Positions 17,125 to 25,597 of a stretch of 64,000 bases of DNA are shown here, piece by piece. Below the pieces are notes generated by a model. It did no database searches. It saw only the letters and a list, made by a program, of their open reading frames with translations, and was not told the origin of the DNA. The position numbers and the translations under genes are program-made. Source of the stretch: Armatimonadota bacterium (GTDB lineage: Bacteria > Armatimonadota > Chthonomonadetes > Chthonomonadales > Chthonomonadaceae); the NCBI GenBank assembly GCA_028871815.1, contig JAGWMJ010000001.1:62001-126000 (forward strand), written 5' to 3'. Each line of letters opens with the position of its first letter. Positions within the stretch are counted from its first letter, which is position 1.

Positions 17125-19527
17125 ATGGCTGATCCCGCGGGAGAGGTTTGTCGTCGCCGCCGCGCGGCGCGCACGTTTGCAGCGCTGGGCGGCATCCTGC
17201 TGCTGGCAGGGCAGCACGCGACCGCAGCGGCTCAGTCGCCGGCTGCGCTTCAGGGAGGCCGCCTGAACGCAACGGCCGACCTCACTTATTGGCAGGTAAC
17301 CAGCTATGGCGCGGCGCCGATAATCGCGATTGGATCCCGTCAGGGGCCGGCGCTGCAAATCCACTCAGGCGCGCCATCCGATACCGCGGTCGCACAGGAG
17401 CTGCACCTTCAGCCGCATGCGTTCTATCGCATCGAGGCCGGTATCGCCACCGATGACCTGGACGCGCATGGCGCGCCGATCTGCGGGGCCGTTGAGGTGC
17501 AGCGCCACAACGGCACGGGCGTTCTTGCGGCATCAGCCAATCGCTACGGAACTTCGCCGTGGCGGACCGTATCGGTTTTCTTTCGCGTTCCTTCAGACGG
17601 CATCGCGCGCATCTGCCTCTTCTTCACAGGCTTTGCGGCGGGCGGCGGCGGAACCGGAACCGCGTGGTTCAGGAGTGTGAGGATCAGAAAGGTGGACCCC
17701 AGTATGGCGCCACTCAAGATCACTTCGGAGCTACTCAAGAATGCCCGAATCAGCCGATTTCAATATGGGCAGTTCGTGGAGTACCTCTGCACGCTGATAC
17801 CGGCGATGTGGGCGGAGAAGCTGTACGATGGCAGCTTTGAAGGCCTGGGCCCGCCGGATGGCGCCGATCCGTACAACTTTGAGTTTATTCGCCAGACCGA
17901 CTACAAGGAAAAGCCGTGGTACCCCTGCGGCGAGGTGAACCGCGGCGAATACAGCCACGACTCCACCACGCGGGTAAGCGGAGCGGTATCGCAGCGAATC
18001 GCGATCACCGGAAACACACCGGCCACGGCAGGAATTGCCCAGGATGGTGTCGCCGTGAACCGGCGCATACCATGCAAGTTCCATATCTGGCTGCGCGCGG
18101 ATGGCGTCTCTGGGCCGGTGATGGTGCGCCTCCATAGGGGACCACGACTGCTTGCGGAGTGCCATTTTACGCCCACTACGAAGTGGGCGCGGTATGCCGC
18201 AACTTTAAGCGCAGCTGCTACGACCAACGACGCAACCCTCTCGATTGAGTTTCGTGGTCCGGGAACTCTGTGGCTGGATAGCGCGTCGCTGACGCCCACG
18301 GACGCGATTCTCGGCTGGCGGCGTGATGTAGTGAAGGCCGTGCGCGCGTTGAAGCCACGGATCATCCGATTTGGTGGCAGCGCCCTCGACGACCCTGCCC
18401 GCGGGAAGTTCAACTGGAAGGCAACCATCGGCGATCCCGACAAGCGAGCGCCATTCCGCGCCTGGGGCGGGCTGCAGCCTGCCGGCGCCGGGCTAGAGGA
18501 GATCGTTCAGTTTTGCGGCCTCGTCGGCGCCAAGGTACTGATGTGCGTGCGCACCACGAACAATACTCCGGAGAATGCTGCCGAGGAAGTGCAGTACTTC
18601 AACGGCGCGGTAACTACCCCGATGGGCGCACTGCGTGCCAGGAATGGTCATCCAGAGCCATACGGGATAACCTGGTGGCAGGTTGGGAACGAGCGCGCAA
18701 GCAAGGAGTATGAGACCGAACTGCCGGAGTTCTGCCGTGCCATGTTGGCAGCCGACCCCAACATCCGCCTCATGTCATCGTATCCCACGCCCGGAGTTCT
18801 CGAGGGGGCCGGACAATACCTCTCATGCGTCTGTCCCCATCACTACAACATCGGCGACATGATCGGCACACGCGAGGGCCTGGAGAGCGTCCGCGAGCTG
18901 ATCCAAAAACATGGCAGCGGGCGGAACATTCATGTTGGCGTTACCGAGTGGAACACGACCGGTGGAGACGAAGGCGTTCATCGTGCCAGGCTCTGGACGC
19001 TGGAGAATGCGCTTGCCTGCTCGCGATACCAGAACCTCCTGCAGCGCAACTCCGATCTCGTTGTGATTGCAAACCGGTCTAACCTGATCAACAGCTTCTG
19101 CAGCGGAATAGTTCAGACGAATAACCACGCGCTGTGGGTTACGCCGACCTACTATGCGCAGCAGCTCTACTCCACAATGGCCGGAGACTATCCCCTGAAG
19201 ATCGACTCCGAGACCGGCGTGGAACTGGACCCGGACATCAGCGCAACGATATCGGCGGATCGAAAGACCGTTACCGTGTTTGCCGTCAACGAATCGGGCC
19301 GGGGCGTGGCGCGGCCGCTGGATTTCAGCGCGTTCGGGCATCCGGGCACCGTGCAGGTAACCACGCTAGCCGACTCTCGGGCCGCCGGTGAGCCGGACGC
19401 GTTCAATAGCTTCGATCACCCAACCCGAGTAGGATTGACCCACGCCGAGCTGCACGTTCAATCGGCCAAATTCGACTATACGTTTCCGCCATGGTCGCTC
19501 ACCGTGTTGAGGCTGAAAATGCCATAG
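17125..19527 (+). CDS. Alpha-L-arabinofuranosidase, GH51-type, with N-terminal CBM-like domain
   Basis: 800 aa. The basic N-terminus and hydrophobic stretch to about residue 37 (ALGGILLLAGQHATAAAQ) suggest export. Residues about 45-195 look like a CBM4/9-type beta-sandwich. The catalytic part starts near ISRFQYGQFVEYL. The acid/base is Glu523 in WWQVGNE and the nucleophile is Glu608 in GVTEWN, the GH51 pair. It removes arabinofuranosyl side chains from arabinan, arabinoxylan or arabinogalactan. The catalytic region is followed by a C-terminal beta-sandwich typical of GH51. It starts directly after the PhyH stop with no visible ribosome site, so translation may be coupled. Confidence 0.92.
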   Translation: MADPAGEVCRRRRAARTFAALGGILLLAGQHATAAAQSPAALQGGRLNATADLTYWQVTSYGAAPIIAIGSRQGPALQIHSGAPSDTAVAQELHLQPHAFYRIEAGIATDDLDAHGAPICGAVEVQRHNGTGVLAASANRYGTSPWRTVSVFFRVPSDGIARICLFFTGFAAGGGGTGTAWFRSVRIRKVDPSMAPLKITSELLKNARISRFQYGQFVEYLCTLIPAMWAEKLYDGSFEGLGPPDGADPYNFEFIRQTDYKEKPWYPCGEVNRGEYSHDSTTRVSGAVSQRIAITGNTPATAGIAQDGVAVNRRIPCKFHIWLRADGVSGPVMVRLHRGPRLLAECHFTPTTKWARYAATLSAAATTNDATLSIEFRGPGTLWLDSASLTPTDAILGWRRDVVKAVRALKPRIIRFGGSALDDPARGKFNWKATIGDPDKRAPFRAWGGLQPAGAGLEEIVQFCGLVGAKVLMCVRTTNNTPENAAEEVQYFNGAVTTPMGALRARNGHPEPYGITWWQVGNERASKEYETELPEFCRAMLAADPNIRLMSSYPTPGVLEGAGQYLSCVCPHHYNIGDMIGTREGLESVRELIQKHGSGRNIHVGVTEWNTTGGDEGVHRARLWTLENALACSRYQNLLQRNSDLVVIANRSNLINSFCSGIVQTNNHALWVTPTYYAQQLYSTMAGDYPLKIDSETGVELDPDISATISADRKTVTVFAVNESGRGVARPLDFSAFGHPGTVQVTTLADSRAAGEPDAFNSFDHPTRVGLTHAELHVQSAKFDYTFPPWSLTVLRLKMP

Positions 19528-19583
19528 GGCGCCATGCTTCCTTCACGCGCCGCTGACCGCACGCGTCGCCTGAAGGAGTTCAA

Positions 19584-19664
19584 ATGGCCAGGCGTGAAGT
19601 GTATGGGGGTTGGCGACCGGTGTTGCAAAAACCGCCTGCCATCCTGAGATTGACCGGAGGATGA
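19584..19664 (+). CDS. Possible 26-residue upstream ORF before fucI
   Basis: A short frame with AAGGAG at 19573-19578, five bases before its ATG. It runs 26 codons (MARREVYGGWRPVLQKPP...) and its TGA lies six bases before the fucI start. The GGAGG that serves fucI (19656-19660) is inside its last codons. The arrangement suits a leader peptide coupling translation to fucI. It may also be a chance frame; no family is recognised. Confidence 0.35.
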   Translation: MARREVYGGWRPVLQKPPAILRLTGG

Positions 19665-19670
19665 CACGGC

Positions 19671-21476
19671 ATGGGTTCAGCAGTCAATGCATCCGTAGGG
19701 AACCGTTTGCGCGGCAGTTTGCCACGAATTGGCGTCCGCCCCGTGATAGATGGCCGGTACGGTGGCGTACGCGAGTCGCTGGAAGAGCCGGTGCTTCAGC
19801 TGGCGCGGAGCGTTGCCGGAATGCTGCAAAGCAATCTCCGCCACGCGTGCGGCATGCCGGTGGAAACGATAATGCCGCCGTTTTGCATCGGTGGCGTTGC
19901 CGAAGCCGCGGCGTGTGAGGAGCTGTTTCTGCGCGAGGGCGCCGGGCTGAGTATCAGCGTGACGCCATCGTGGTGCTACGGCAGCGAAACCATCGATATG
20001 AATCCCCACCGGCCCAAGGCCATCTGGGGCTTTAACGGCACCGAGCGGCCCGGCGCCGTCTACCTGGCCGCGGCCCTGGCCGGGCACACGCAAAAAGGCA
20101 TGCCGGCGTTCGGTATCTATGGGCGAGACGTCCAGGATATGGGTGACCCGGCGATACCGGCCGATGTGCAGGCGAAGATTCTGCAGTTTGCGCGTGCCGG
20201 CCTTGCCGTTGCCACCATGCGAGGCGCCTCGTATCTCAGCATGGGCGGCATTTCAATGGGTATCGCGGGAACCATCGTCGATCACAGCTTTTTTGAAGAG
20301 TTTCTCGGCATGCGGTGCGAAGCCGTGGATATGACGGAGTTTATCCGGAGGATCGATCTGAGCATCTTCGACCTGGAGGAGCTTGAACGAGCTCTTGCGT
20401 GGACGCGCAGCCACTGCACCGAAGGCGACGACCCGAATCCGCCGGAACGGCAGCGCTCCCGGCAGCAGAAGGATGATGACTGGGTATTCTCGGTCAAAAT
20501 GGCACTCATTGCGCGGGACCTGATGGTGGGCAATCGGCGCCTGGCGGATCTTGGATTTCTGGAGGAGTCTCGAGGTCATAACGCGATCGCCGCAGGCTTT
20601 CAGGGCCAACGGCAGTGGACGGATCACTGGCCAAACGGCGACTTTCTCGAAGCGATCCTCACCTCCTCATTCGATTGGAACGGAAGCCGCCAGCCCTACA
20701 TGGTCGCCACGGAAAACGATTCGCTCAACGCGGTCTCCATGCTGTTCGGCAACCTTCTCACCGGCACGGCGCAGCTGTTTGCCGACGTGCGCACCTACTG
20801 GAGCCCGGAGGCGGTTCTACGCGTTACCGGGCACACGCTGCAGGGCCGCGCGGAAGGCGGCGTCATTCATCTCATAAACTCCGGGCCGGCGGCGCTCGAT
20901 TGGACGGCCGAGCAGACGACCGACGGACGACCGGCGATCAAGCCATTCTGGGAGGCCGGCCGGGAGGATGCGGAACGCTGCCTGCAGAAGACGCGCTGGT
21001 GTCCCGGCATCCTCGAGTACTTCCGCGGCAGCGGCTACTCCACCGATTTCCTTACGCGCGGTGGAATGCCGGTGACCATGTGTCGCATCAATATCGCCAA
21101 AGGTTTGGGCCCGGCGCTCAACATTGCCGAAGGTTGGACCGTGGAGCTGCCACCGGAGGTTCACGATGTGCTGGATCGCCGGACCAATCCGACCTGGCCC
21201 ACGACGTGGTTTGTTCCCAACCTGAACGGTCAGGGCCCGTTCCGCGATGTCTACTCGGTGATGAATGCCTGGGGCGCCAACCACGGCGCCATCTCGGTGG
21301 GGCACATTGGCGGTGACCTGGCGGCTCTGGCCTCGATGCTTCGCATCCCCGTGGCGTTTCACAACCTGGAGAGCGACCGGATATTCCGGCCGGCTTCATG
21401 GACGCTATTCGGAGGCCTGGAGCTTCAAAACGCGGATTACCGCGCCTGCAAGGAGTACGGTCCGCTGTACCGCTGA
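19671..21476 (+). CDS. fucI: L-fucose isomerase
   Basis: Mn-dependent isomerase converting L-fucose to L-fuculose; it can also act on D-arabinose. 601 aa, collinear with the E. coli enzyme over the whole length: [49 protein letters not shown] and [17 protein letters not shown]. Active-site residues are present: Glu348 (ATEND) and Asp372 (FADVRTYW), 24 residues apart as in E. coli, plus His538 (GANHG). Cytoplasmic. It follows the GH51 gene by 143 bases with a possible short leader ORF between, and precedes the fucosidase that would supply its substrate. Fuculokinase and aldolase genes are not in the window. Confidence 0.96.
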   Translation: MGSAVNASVGNRLRGSLPRIGVRPVIDGRYGGVRESLEEPVLQLARSVAGMLQSNLRHACGMPVETIMPPFCIGGVAEAAACEELFLREGAGLSISVTPSWCYGSETIDMNPHRPKAIWGFNGTERPGAVYLAAALAGHTQKGMPAFGIYGRDVQDMGDPAIPADVQAKILQFARAGLAVATMRGASYLSMGGISMGIAGTIVDHSFFEEFLGMRCEAVDMTEFIRRIDLSIFDLEELERALAWTRSHCTEGDDPNPPERQRSRQQKDDDWVFSVKMALIARDLMVGNRRLADLGFLEESRGHNAIAAGFQGQRQWTDHWPNGDFLEAILTSSFDWNGSRQPYMVATENDSLNAVSMLFGNLLTGTAQLFADVRTYWSPEAVLRVTGHTLQGRAEGGVIHLINSGPAALDWTAEQTTDGRPAIKPFWEAGREDAERCLQKTRWCPGILEYFRGSGYSTDFLTRGGMPVTMCRINIAKGLGPALNIAEGWTVELPPEVHDVLDRRTNPTWPTTWFVPNLNGQGPFRDVYSVMNAWGANHGAISVGHIGGDLAALASMLRIPVAFHNLESDRIFRPASWTLFGGLELQNADYRACKEYGPLYR

Positions 21477-21538
21477 TCTCGGGTTGACGTGGCCGACACC
21501 ATTTTCACCGAACGACGGGATCAAGGAGCCTCAACGCT

Positions 21539-22837
21539 ATGCTGCATCCGGAGCCAACACAGGGCGATACGAAGTGGTTTGTGCACGACCGATTTGGCAT
21601 GTTCATCCATTGGGGCACCTATTCGGCCGCCGCACGCCATGAGTGGGTCCGCAACCACGAAAAAACGCCGATGGAGCAGTATCAGAAGTACTTTGACCAC
21701 TTCTCACCCGACCTGTACGAGCCGCGAGAGTGGGCCAGAACGGCACGCGAGGCCGGCATGAAGTACTTTGTGATCACCACCAAGCACCACGAGGGCTTTT
21801 GCCTGTGGGATACGCGTTACACAGCGTACAAGGCGCCCAACACACCCATTGGTCGCGACCTGCTGACGCCGATGGTGGACGCCTTTCGCGCGGAAGGGCT
21901 GCGCGTAGGGTTCTACTACTCGCTCATCGATTGGCACCACCCGGAGTTTCCGATCGACGGCATCCATCCGCTTCGCGATCATCCGGATGCCATCGAGATG
22001 AACAAGACGCGCGACGTGACGAAGTATGCCGAGTACATGCGCAATCAGGTGACCGAGCTGCTGACCCAGTTCGGCCAGGTCGATATCCTCTGGTTCGATT
22101 TCTCTTATCCCGGCAGCGAATACCGCGGCATGAAGGGCAAGGGCCACGATGATTGGGAGAGCGAGGAGCTGCTGGCGCTTGTGAGGAAGCTGCAGCCGGG
22201 CATCATCGTGGACAACCGGCTGGATCTACCCAACGCGATGGCCGACATCCACACTCCGGAACAGTGGCAGCCACACAAATGGGTGCATGTAGACGGCAAA
22301 CCCGTGGTATGGGAGGCATGCCAGACGTTCAGTGGGTCCTGGGGCTACTATCGCGACGAACAGACGTGGAAGTCACCGGAGCAGCTGGTGCAGATGCTGA
22401 TCAACAGCGTTTCCCTGGGCGGAAACCTGCTCATGAATGTGGGCCCCACCGCTCGCGGCACATTCGACTATCGCGCTGTGGCTGCCCTGGGCGCGTACCG
22501 CGACTGGATGCGGCTGCATCGGCGGTCCATTGAGGGCTGCACACAGTCGGAATTCACCGCGCCGTCCGACTGCCGCTATACGCAAAACGGCAGCCGCCTT
22601 TACGTGCATATTTACGCGTGGCCATTCCGGCATCTGCACCTTCCCGGGCTCGCGAACCGGGTGGATTATGCGCAGCTGCTGAACGATGGGAGCGAGGTTC
22701 AGTTCCGGAACTCATCGGGCGACGAGAACGGCCACGGCGGCAAGGAGGCCACGCACCTCACGCTGGAGCTTCCGGTACAGCGGCCGGGCGTCACGGTACC
22801 TGTGATCGAGCTGTTTCTGAAAGAGCCGGCCGGTTAA
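21539..22837 (+). CDS. Alpha-L-fucosidase, GH29
   Basis: 432 aa retaining fucosidase that releases L-fucose from glycan ends. The opening KWFVHDRFGMFIHWGTYS and the KYFVITTKHHEGFCLWDT block are diagnostic for GH29. The nucleophile is Asp187 in ILWFDFSYPG. AAGGAG lies about ten bases before the ATG. I see no signal peptide, so it may act in the cytoplasm on imported oligosaccharides, or leave by another path. It is the last gene of the carbohydrate cluster and ends tail-to-tail with the barrel-sandwich gene (4-base overlap of the two 3' ends at 22834-22837). Confidence 0.95.
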   Translation: MLHPEPTQGDTKWFVHDRFGMFIHWGTYSAAARHEWVRNHEKTPMEQYQKYFDHFSPDLYEPREWARTAREAGMKYFVITTKHHEGFCLWDTRYTAYKAPNTPIGRDLLTPMVDAFRAEGLRVGFYYSLIDWHHPEFPIDGIHPLRDHPDAIEMNKTRDVTKYAEYMRNQVTELLTQFGQVDILWFDFSYPGSEYRGMKGKGHDDWESEELLALVRKLQPGIIVDNRLDLPNAMADIHTPEQWQPHKWVHVDGKPVVWEACQTFSGSWGYYRDEQTWKSPEQLVQMLINSVSLGGNLLMNVGPTARGTFDYRAVAALGAYRDWMRLHRRSIEGCTQSEFTAPSDCRYTQNGSRLYVHIYAWPFRHLHLPGLANRVDYAQLLNDGSEVQFRNSSGDENGHGGKEATHLTLELPVQRPGVTVPVIELFLKEPAG

Positions 22838-23988
22838 CCCAGATCGATTATCTCCACATTCGCGCGAGGAACCGTAACTTCTCGCCCATCTGCAAGTTTG
22901 GCGCGAAGCACGCGCACCATCGTCTCGGACTCAACCATCACCAGCTCCTGGGGAAGGTCCGACACGTCGCCGAGGAGGCCAAAATACGGTTCACGGATGA
23001 TGCGAATCGGCGTGCCGATGCGGAGTTCGCCTCCTTCATTCGCATTTTCCTGGGCCAGCTCGACGCTGGAATCCTCGAGTGAGACCAGCACCTCCGGCCG
23101 TATAACGCCTGCGCGGATCTGCGTAGCGCCGTTGATCGATGCCCGCTTCCCTTCCAGCGACCGCAGCAGCGAGAAAGTCCGGTTGGCCATCGGGATCCGG
23201 CCGAACCCTTCCGTTACCAGCATGGTGAATGGTATGGCCTCGGTACCGGTAATGGCAACGCCGATGTCGTAGCCGGGCGTTTTGAGTGCGGCGGCCAGGT
23301 AGTCCATCAGATCACGATCGATCACTCCGCCGGCAACAATGCCCACGGCGCCGACCTCGGCGGCTTTGTCAAATGCCGCGCGCTCTATGGTGGATCCGCC
23401 CACGATAATCCGGCCGGCATGGGCCGCCGTGATCCGGTCGGCAGTAAGGGGTTCGTCCGGGCCGCCGGTCACCACCGAGATGTCGCCCTGCCGCTCACCC
23501 CCCACACCAAAAATGCCCTGGATCTGCGCGCCGATGCAGCTGACTACGGCGCCTTCCCGCGGCAGCACTTCGGTGATGACGCCATGGATGTAGGCATCGC
23601 GTTCCACCGGCTTGGGCGCTTCGCGGATTCCAACATGACCCGATTTGCTGGAGATCATCTCCACCACGCCGGCGGCAGGCGATTTGAACGCGCTTCGGAA
23701 GTAGCGTCCGAACACGCCTTTCGTTTCGGCCAGCACGTCACCTACCTGTACCGTATCGCCTTCCGCGATACGCAGCGCACCCATCAGGTCGGTAGGCTCG
23801 ATGCCCAGCCGCTCGGCCACCTTCACCGTCTGCATCAAGCCCGGTATTTCGGTACGGGCGACCACGGTATCGGGCGCAACAATGTCGCCCACCTTCACCA
23901 TAACGTCGCCCTTGAGTGGAAGGCGTCGCAGCTTGTGAATTGTGGTCCGCGAACTGACTTTCAACCCGGGTGTGTAGGCACTTCCCAC
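22834..23988 (-). CDS. Barrel-sandwich/KOW protein of the GlmL-associated type
   Basis: 384 aa, no signal peptide or membrane helix. The N-terminal part (LPLKGDVMVKVGDIVAPDTVVA...IAEGDTVQVGDVLAE...FKSPAAGVVEMIS) has biotinyl/RnfC-like barrel-sandwich hammerheads. The middle is glycine-rich (AGRIIVGGSTIERAAFDKA). The end (RIIREPYFGLLGDVSDLP...VLRAKLADGREVTVPRANVEII) resembles a KOW/NusG-type beta-barrel. It is the last of four same-strand genes beginning with the GlmL-like ATPase. I recall similar proteins beside GlmL-like genes in other non-Proteobacteria, but that is memory, not a search. Function unknown. Confidence 0.65.
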   Translation of the reverse strand: MGSAYTPGLKVSSRTTIHKLRRLPLKGDVMVKVGDIVAPDTVVARTEIPGLMQTVKVAERLGIEPTDLMGALRIAEGDTVQVGDVLAETKGVFGRYFRSAFKSPAAGVVEMISSKSGHVGIREAPKPVERDAYIHGVITEVLPREGAVVSCIGAQIQGIFGVGGERQGDISVVTGGPDEPLTADRITAAHAGRIIVGGSTIERAAFDKAAEVGAVGIVAGGVIDRDLMDYLAAALKTPGYDIGVAITGTEAIPFTMLVTEGFGRIPMANRTFSLLRSLEGKRASINGATQIRAGVIRPEVLVSLEDSSVELAQENANEGGELRIGTPIRIIREPYFGLLGDVSDLPQELVMVESETMVRVLRAKLADGREVTVPRANVEIIDLG

Positions 23989-24011
23989 GTGTTTCTCCTC
24001 AGGATGGGCCG

Positions 24012-24683
24012 CTACGGGCCACCTGCACCAGACTGCTCGAGATCCTTCCGCGTATACACCACAATGCTGCCGCTCGCGAACAGCACCACAGTTGAAGCGT
24101 GCTTCGGATCGGAGGCGTAGTGCACAAACTGCAGCTGCTTCAGAAAGGCCGCCTGTGCCTGAGCGCTTACCTGTGGCGGAATATCTACAGTGGCATTTGC
24201 CGGTGCATTGAGCCGCTCAACCAGGAGCGGCAGCGTAGCCGGATCCACGTAGTGACGGTTTTCTGCTGAGCCGACGGGCGCCAGGTTGTAGCGCGACGCC
24301 CGAATGTTGAAGGCGTAACTGACCGTCCCGTTATCCGCCGGGCCATGTAACGCCGCCAGCGCCCCACCCGGCGTATCACTGGGTGCAGAGAGGTAGCCGG
24401 CAACGTCGTCGGTCCATTTGGATGCGGTTGGCAGATGATCATCCCAATCGTCGGCGTAGTGGCGCATGCCCTTATAGAGCGCCAGCAGGTTCTCTTTGGC
24501 GATGACAATATCACGCTGCGACTTGAAGTTGAGGTAGACGTGGTACATGCCGAAGAGCACGCCTACGAGAATCAGCGCACCAAATCCCATCGTGATTCGC
24601 GACAGCTCTCTCTGGCCGAGTCGCAGCGTGGCACGACGCTCAAATCGCGGTTCCGGCTCGGGGCCATCCGTTCCGGTCGTCAT
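24012..24683 (-). CDS. Single-span membrane protein with pseudopilin-like ectodomain
   Basis: 223 aa from the ATG chosen here, with AGGA about ten bases upstream; the longer frame only reads into the methyltransferase gene. After about 28 polar residues there is one transmembrane helix (ITMGFGALILVGVLFGMYHVYL). Then comes LLALYKGMRHYADDWDDHLPTASKW, a pattern common in DUF1559-like and type II pseudopilin proteins. The rest reads NGTVSYAFNIRASRYNL and ends near a VVLFASGSIVVYTRKDL strand. The soluble domain probably faces outward. It sits 41 bases after the methyltransferase and 23 bases before the barrel-sandwich gene. Function unknown. Confidence 0.6.
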   Translation of the reverse strand: MTTGTDGPEPEPRFERRATLRLGQRELSRITMGFGALILVGVLFGMYHVYLNFKSQRDIVIAKENLLALYKGMRHYADDWDDHLPTASKWTDDVAGYLSAPSDTPGGALAALHGPADNGTVSYAFNIRASRYNLAPVGSAENRHYVDPATLPLLVERLNAPANATVDIPPQVSAQAQAAFLKQLQFVHYASDPKHASTVVLFASGSIVVYTRKDLEQSGAGGP

Positions 24684-24724
24684 CGTAAAGGTTTCCTGCA
24701 AAGCATGGTTAACGGCATCACAAC

Positions 24725-25597
24725 CTATACGGAATCGGAGCGCTGCAGTGTGGCGGCGGCGGCGCGGTCTCCCGCGGGCCGGCACGTTGCCATAAAGTGG
24801 TAGACCAGCGAGCCGGAGACGGTGTCTACGTGCATGGCGGTAGACAGCAGCGCCCGCAGCTCATTCCTGCCGAACCTGTAGTAGTAGATGCCGCCGCTGT
24901 GTTCACCCTCTTTCCGGTCAAATGCACGCGTAAATACAGAATGCTGGTACGCGGAGACAACGATCCGGGCGTCGGGCGCGGCCACTCGCGCCAGATGGCG
25001 AACCATCTCGTCACGCGCTGTCGCCGAGGGAATGTGTTCCAGAACCTGGCACGATGCGATGCGATGGAACGCGCCATCTGCCAGCGGCATCCGGCAAAGA
25101 TCGGCCTGGATCAGGTCTACATTCTGTACGCCGGCCGTGTCGAGTTTGCGGCGGCAGCTCAGCAGCGATTCCCATGAAAAATCGACCGCAACAAGGCTGG
25201 CGCAGTTCGCGGCGAACGCGCGCGTCATCCGGCCGGTGCCGCAGCCGGCTTCCAACATGATATGCGCGGAGCCAACCTGAACCCGGCGCATCGTGGCAGG
25301 AAGCTCCAACACGCCAAAGAGCTTGAGGCCGAGCATCCTGTCATACGCGGCCGCCTGGGCATCACGGGCCCGCATTTCACTCTTTTTCCGCCCGGCGTCA
25401 CCGGTTGCCTGCGCAGTTTTCATCTCACCCGGCAGCATTCGGGCGATCCCCTGTTCGATCGGGTATTCGCCGCCGCATTCTGCGCAGTGGAGGCTGCCGG
25501 TCTGTATCCGACCTTCCTCCTCAAGGCTGGAGCGTGCCTCCAGGCTCTTCAGGCAGCCCGTGGGACATCGCAGCAGCCGCAGCGCCGATCGCCTCAT
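24725..25597 (-). CDS. Class I SAM-dependent methyltransferase with N-terminal Trm112-like zinc domain
   Basis: 290 aa. Residues 1-55 hold a Trm112-like zinc ribbon (LRCPTGC ... HCAECGGEYPIEQGIARML). The methyltransferase core follows: motif I MLEAGCGTGRMTR, the acidic end of beta-2 in LVAVDFSWESL, motif II/III DLIQADLCRMPLADGAFHRI, and the post-motif SCQVLEHI. The same domain order occurs in UbiE/Methyltransf_11-type enzymes acting on small molecules or lipids. The ATG overlaps the stop of the GlmL-like gene (ATGA), so the two are translationally coupled. Substrate unknown. Confidence 0.82.
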   Translation of the reverse strand: MRRSALRLLRCPTGCLKSLEARSSLEEEGRIQTGSLHCAECGGEYPIEQGIARMLPGEMKTAQATGDAGRKKSEMRARDAQAAAYDRMLGLKLFGVLELPATMRRVQVGSAHIMLEAGCGTGRMTRAFAANCASLVAVDFSWESLLSCRRKLDTAGVQNVDLIQADLCRMPLADGAFHRIASCQVLEHIPSATARDEMVRHLARVAAPDARIVVSAYQHSVFTRAFDRKEGEHSGGIYYYRFGRNELRALLSTAMHVDTVSGSLVYHFMATCRPAGDRAAAATLQRSDSV

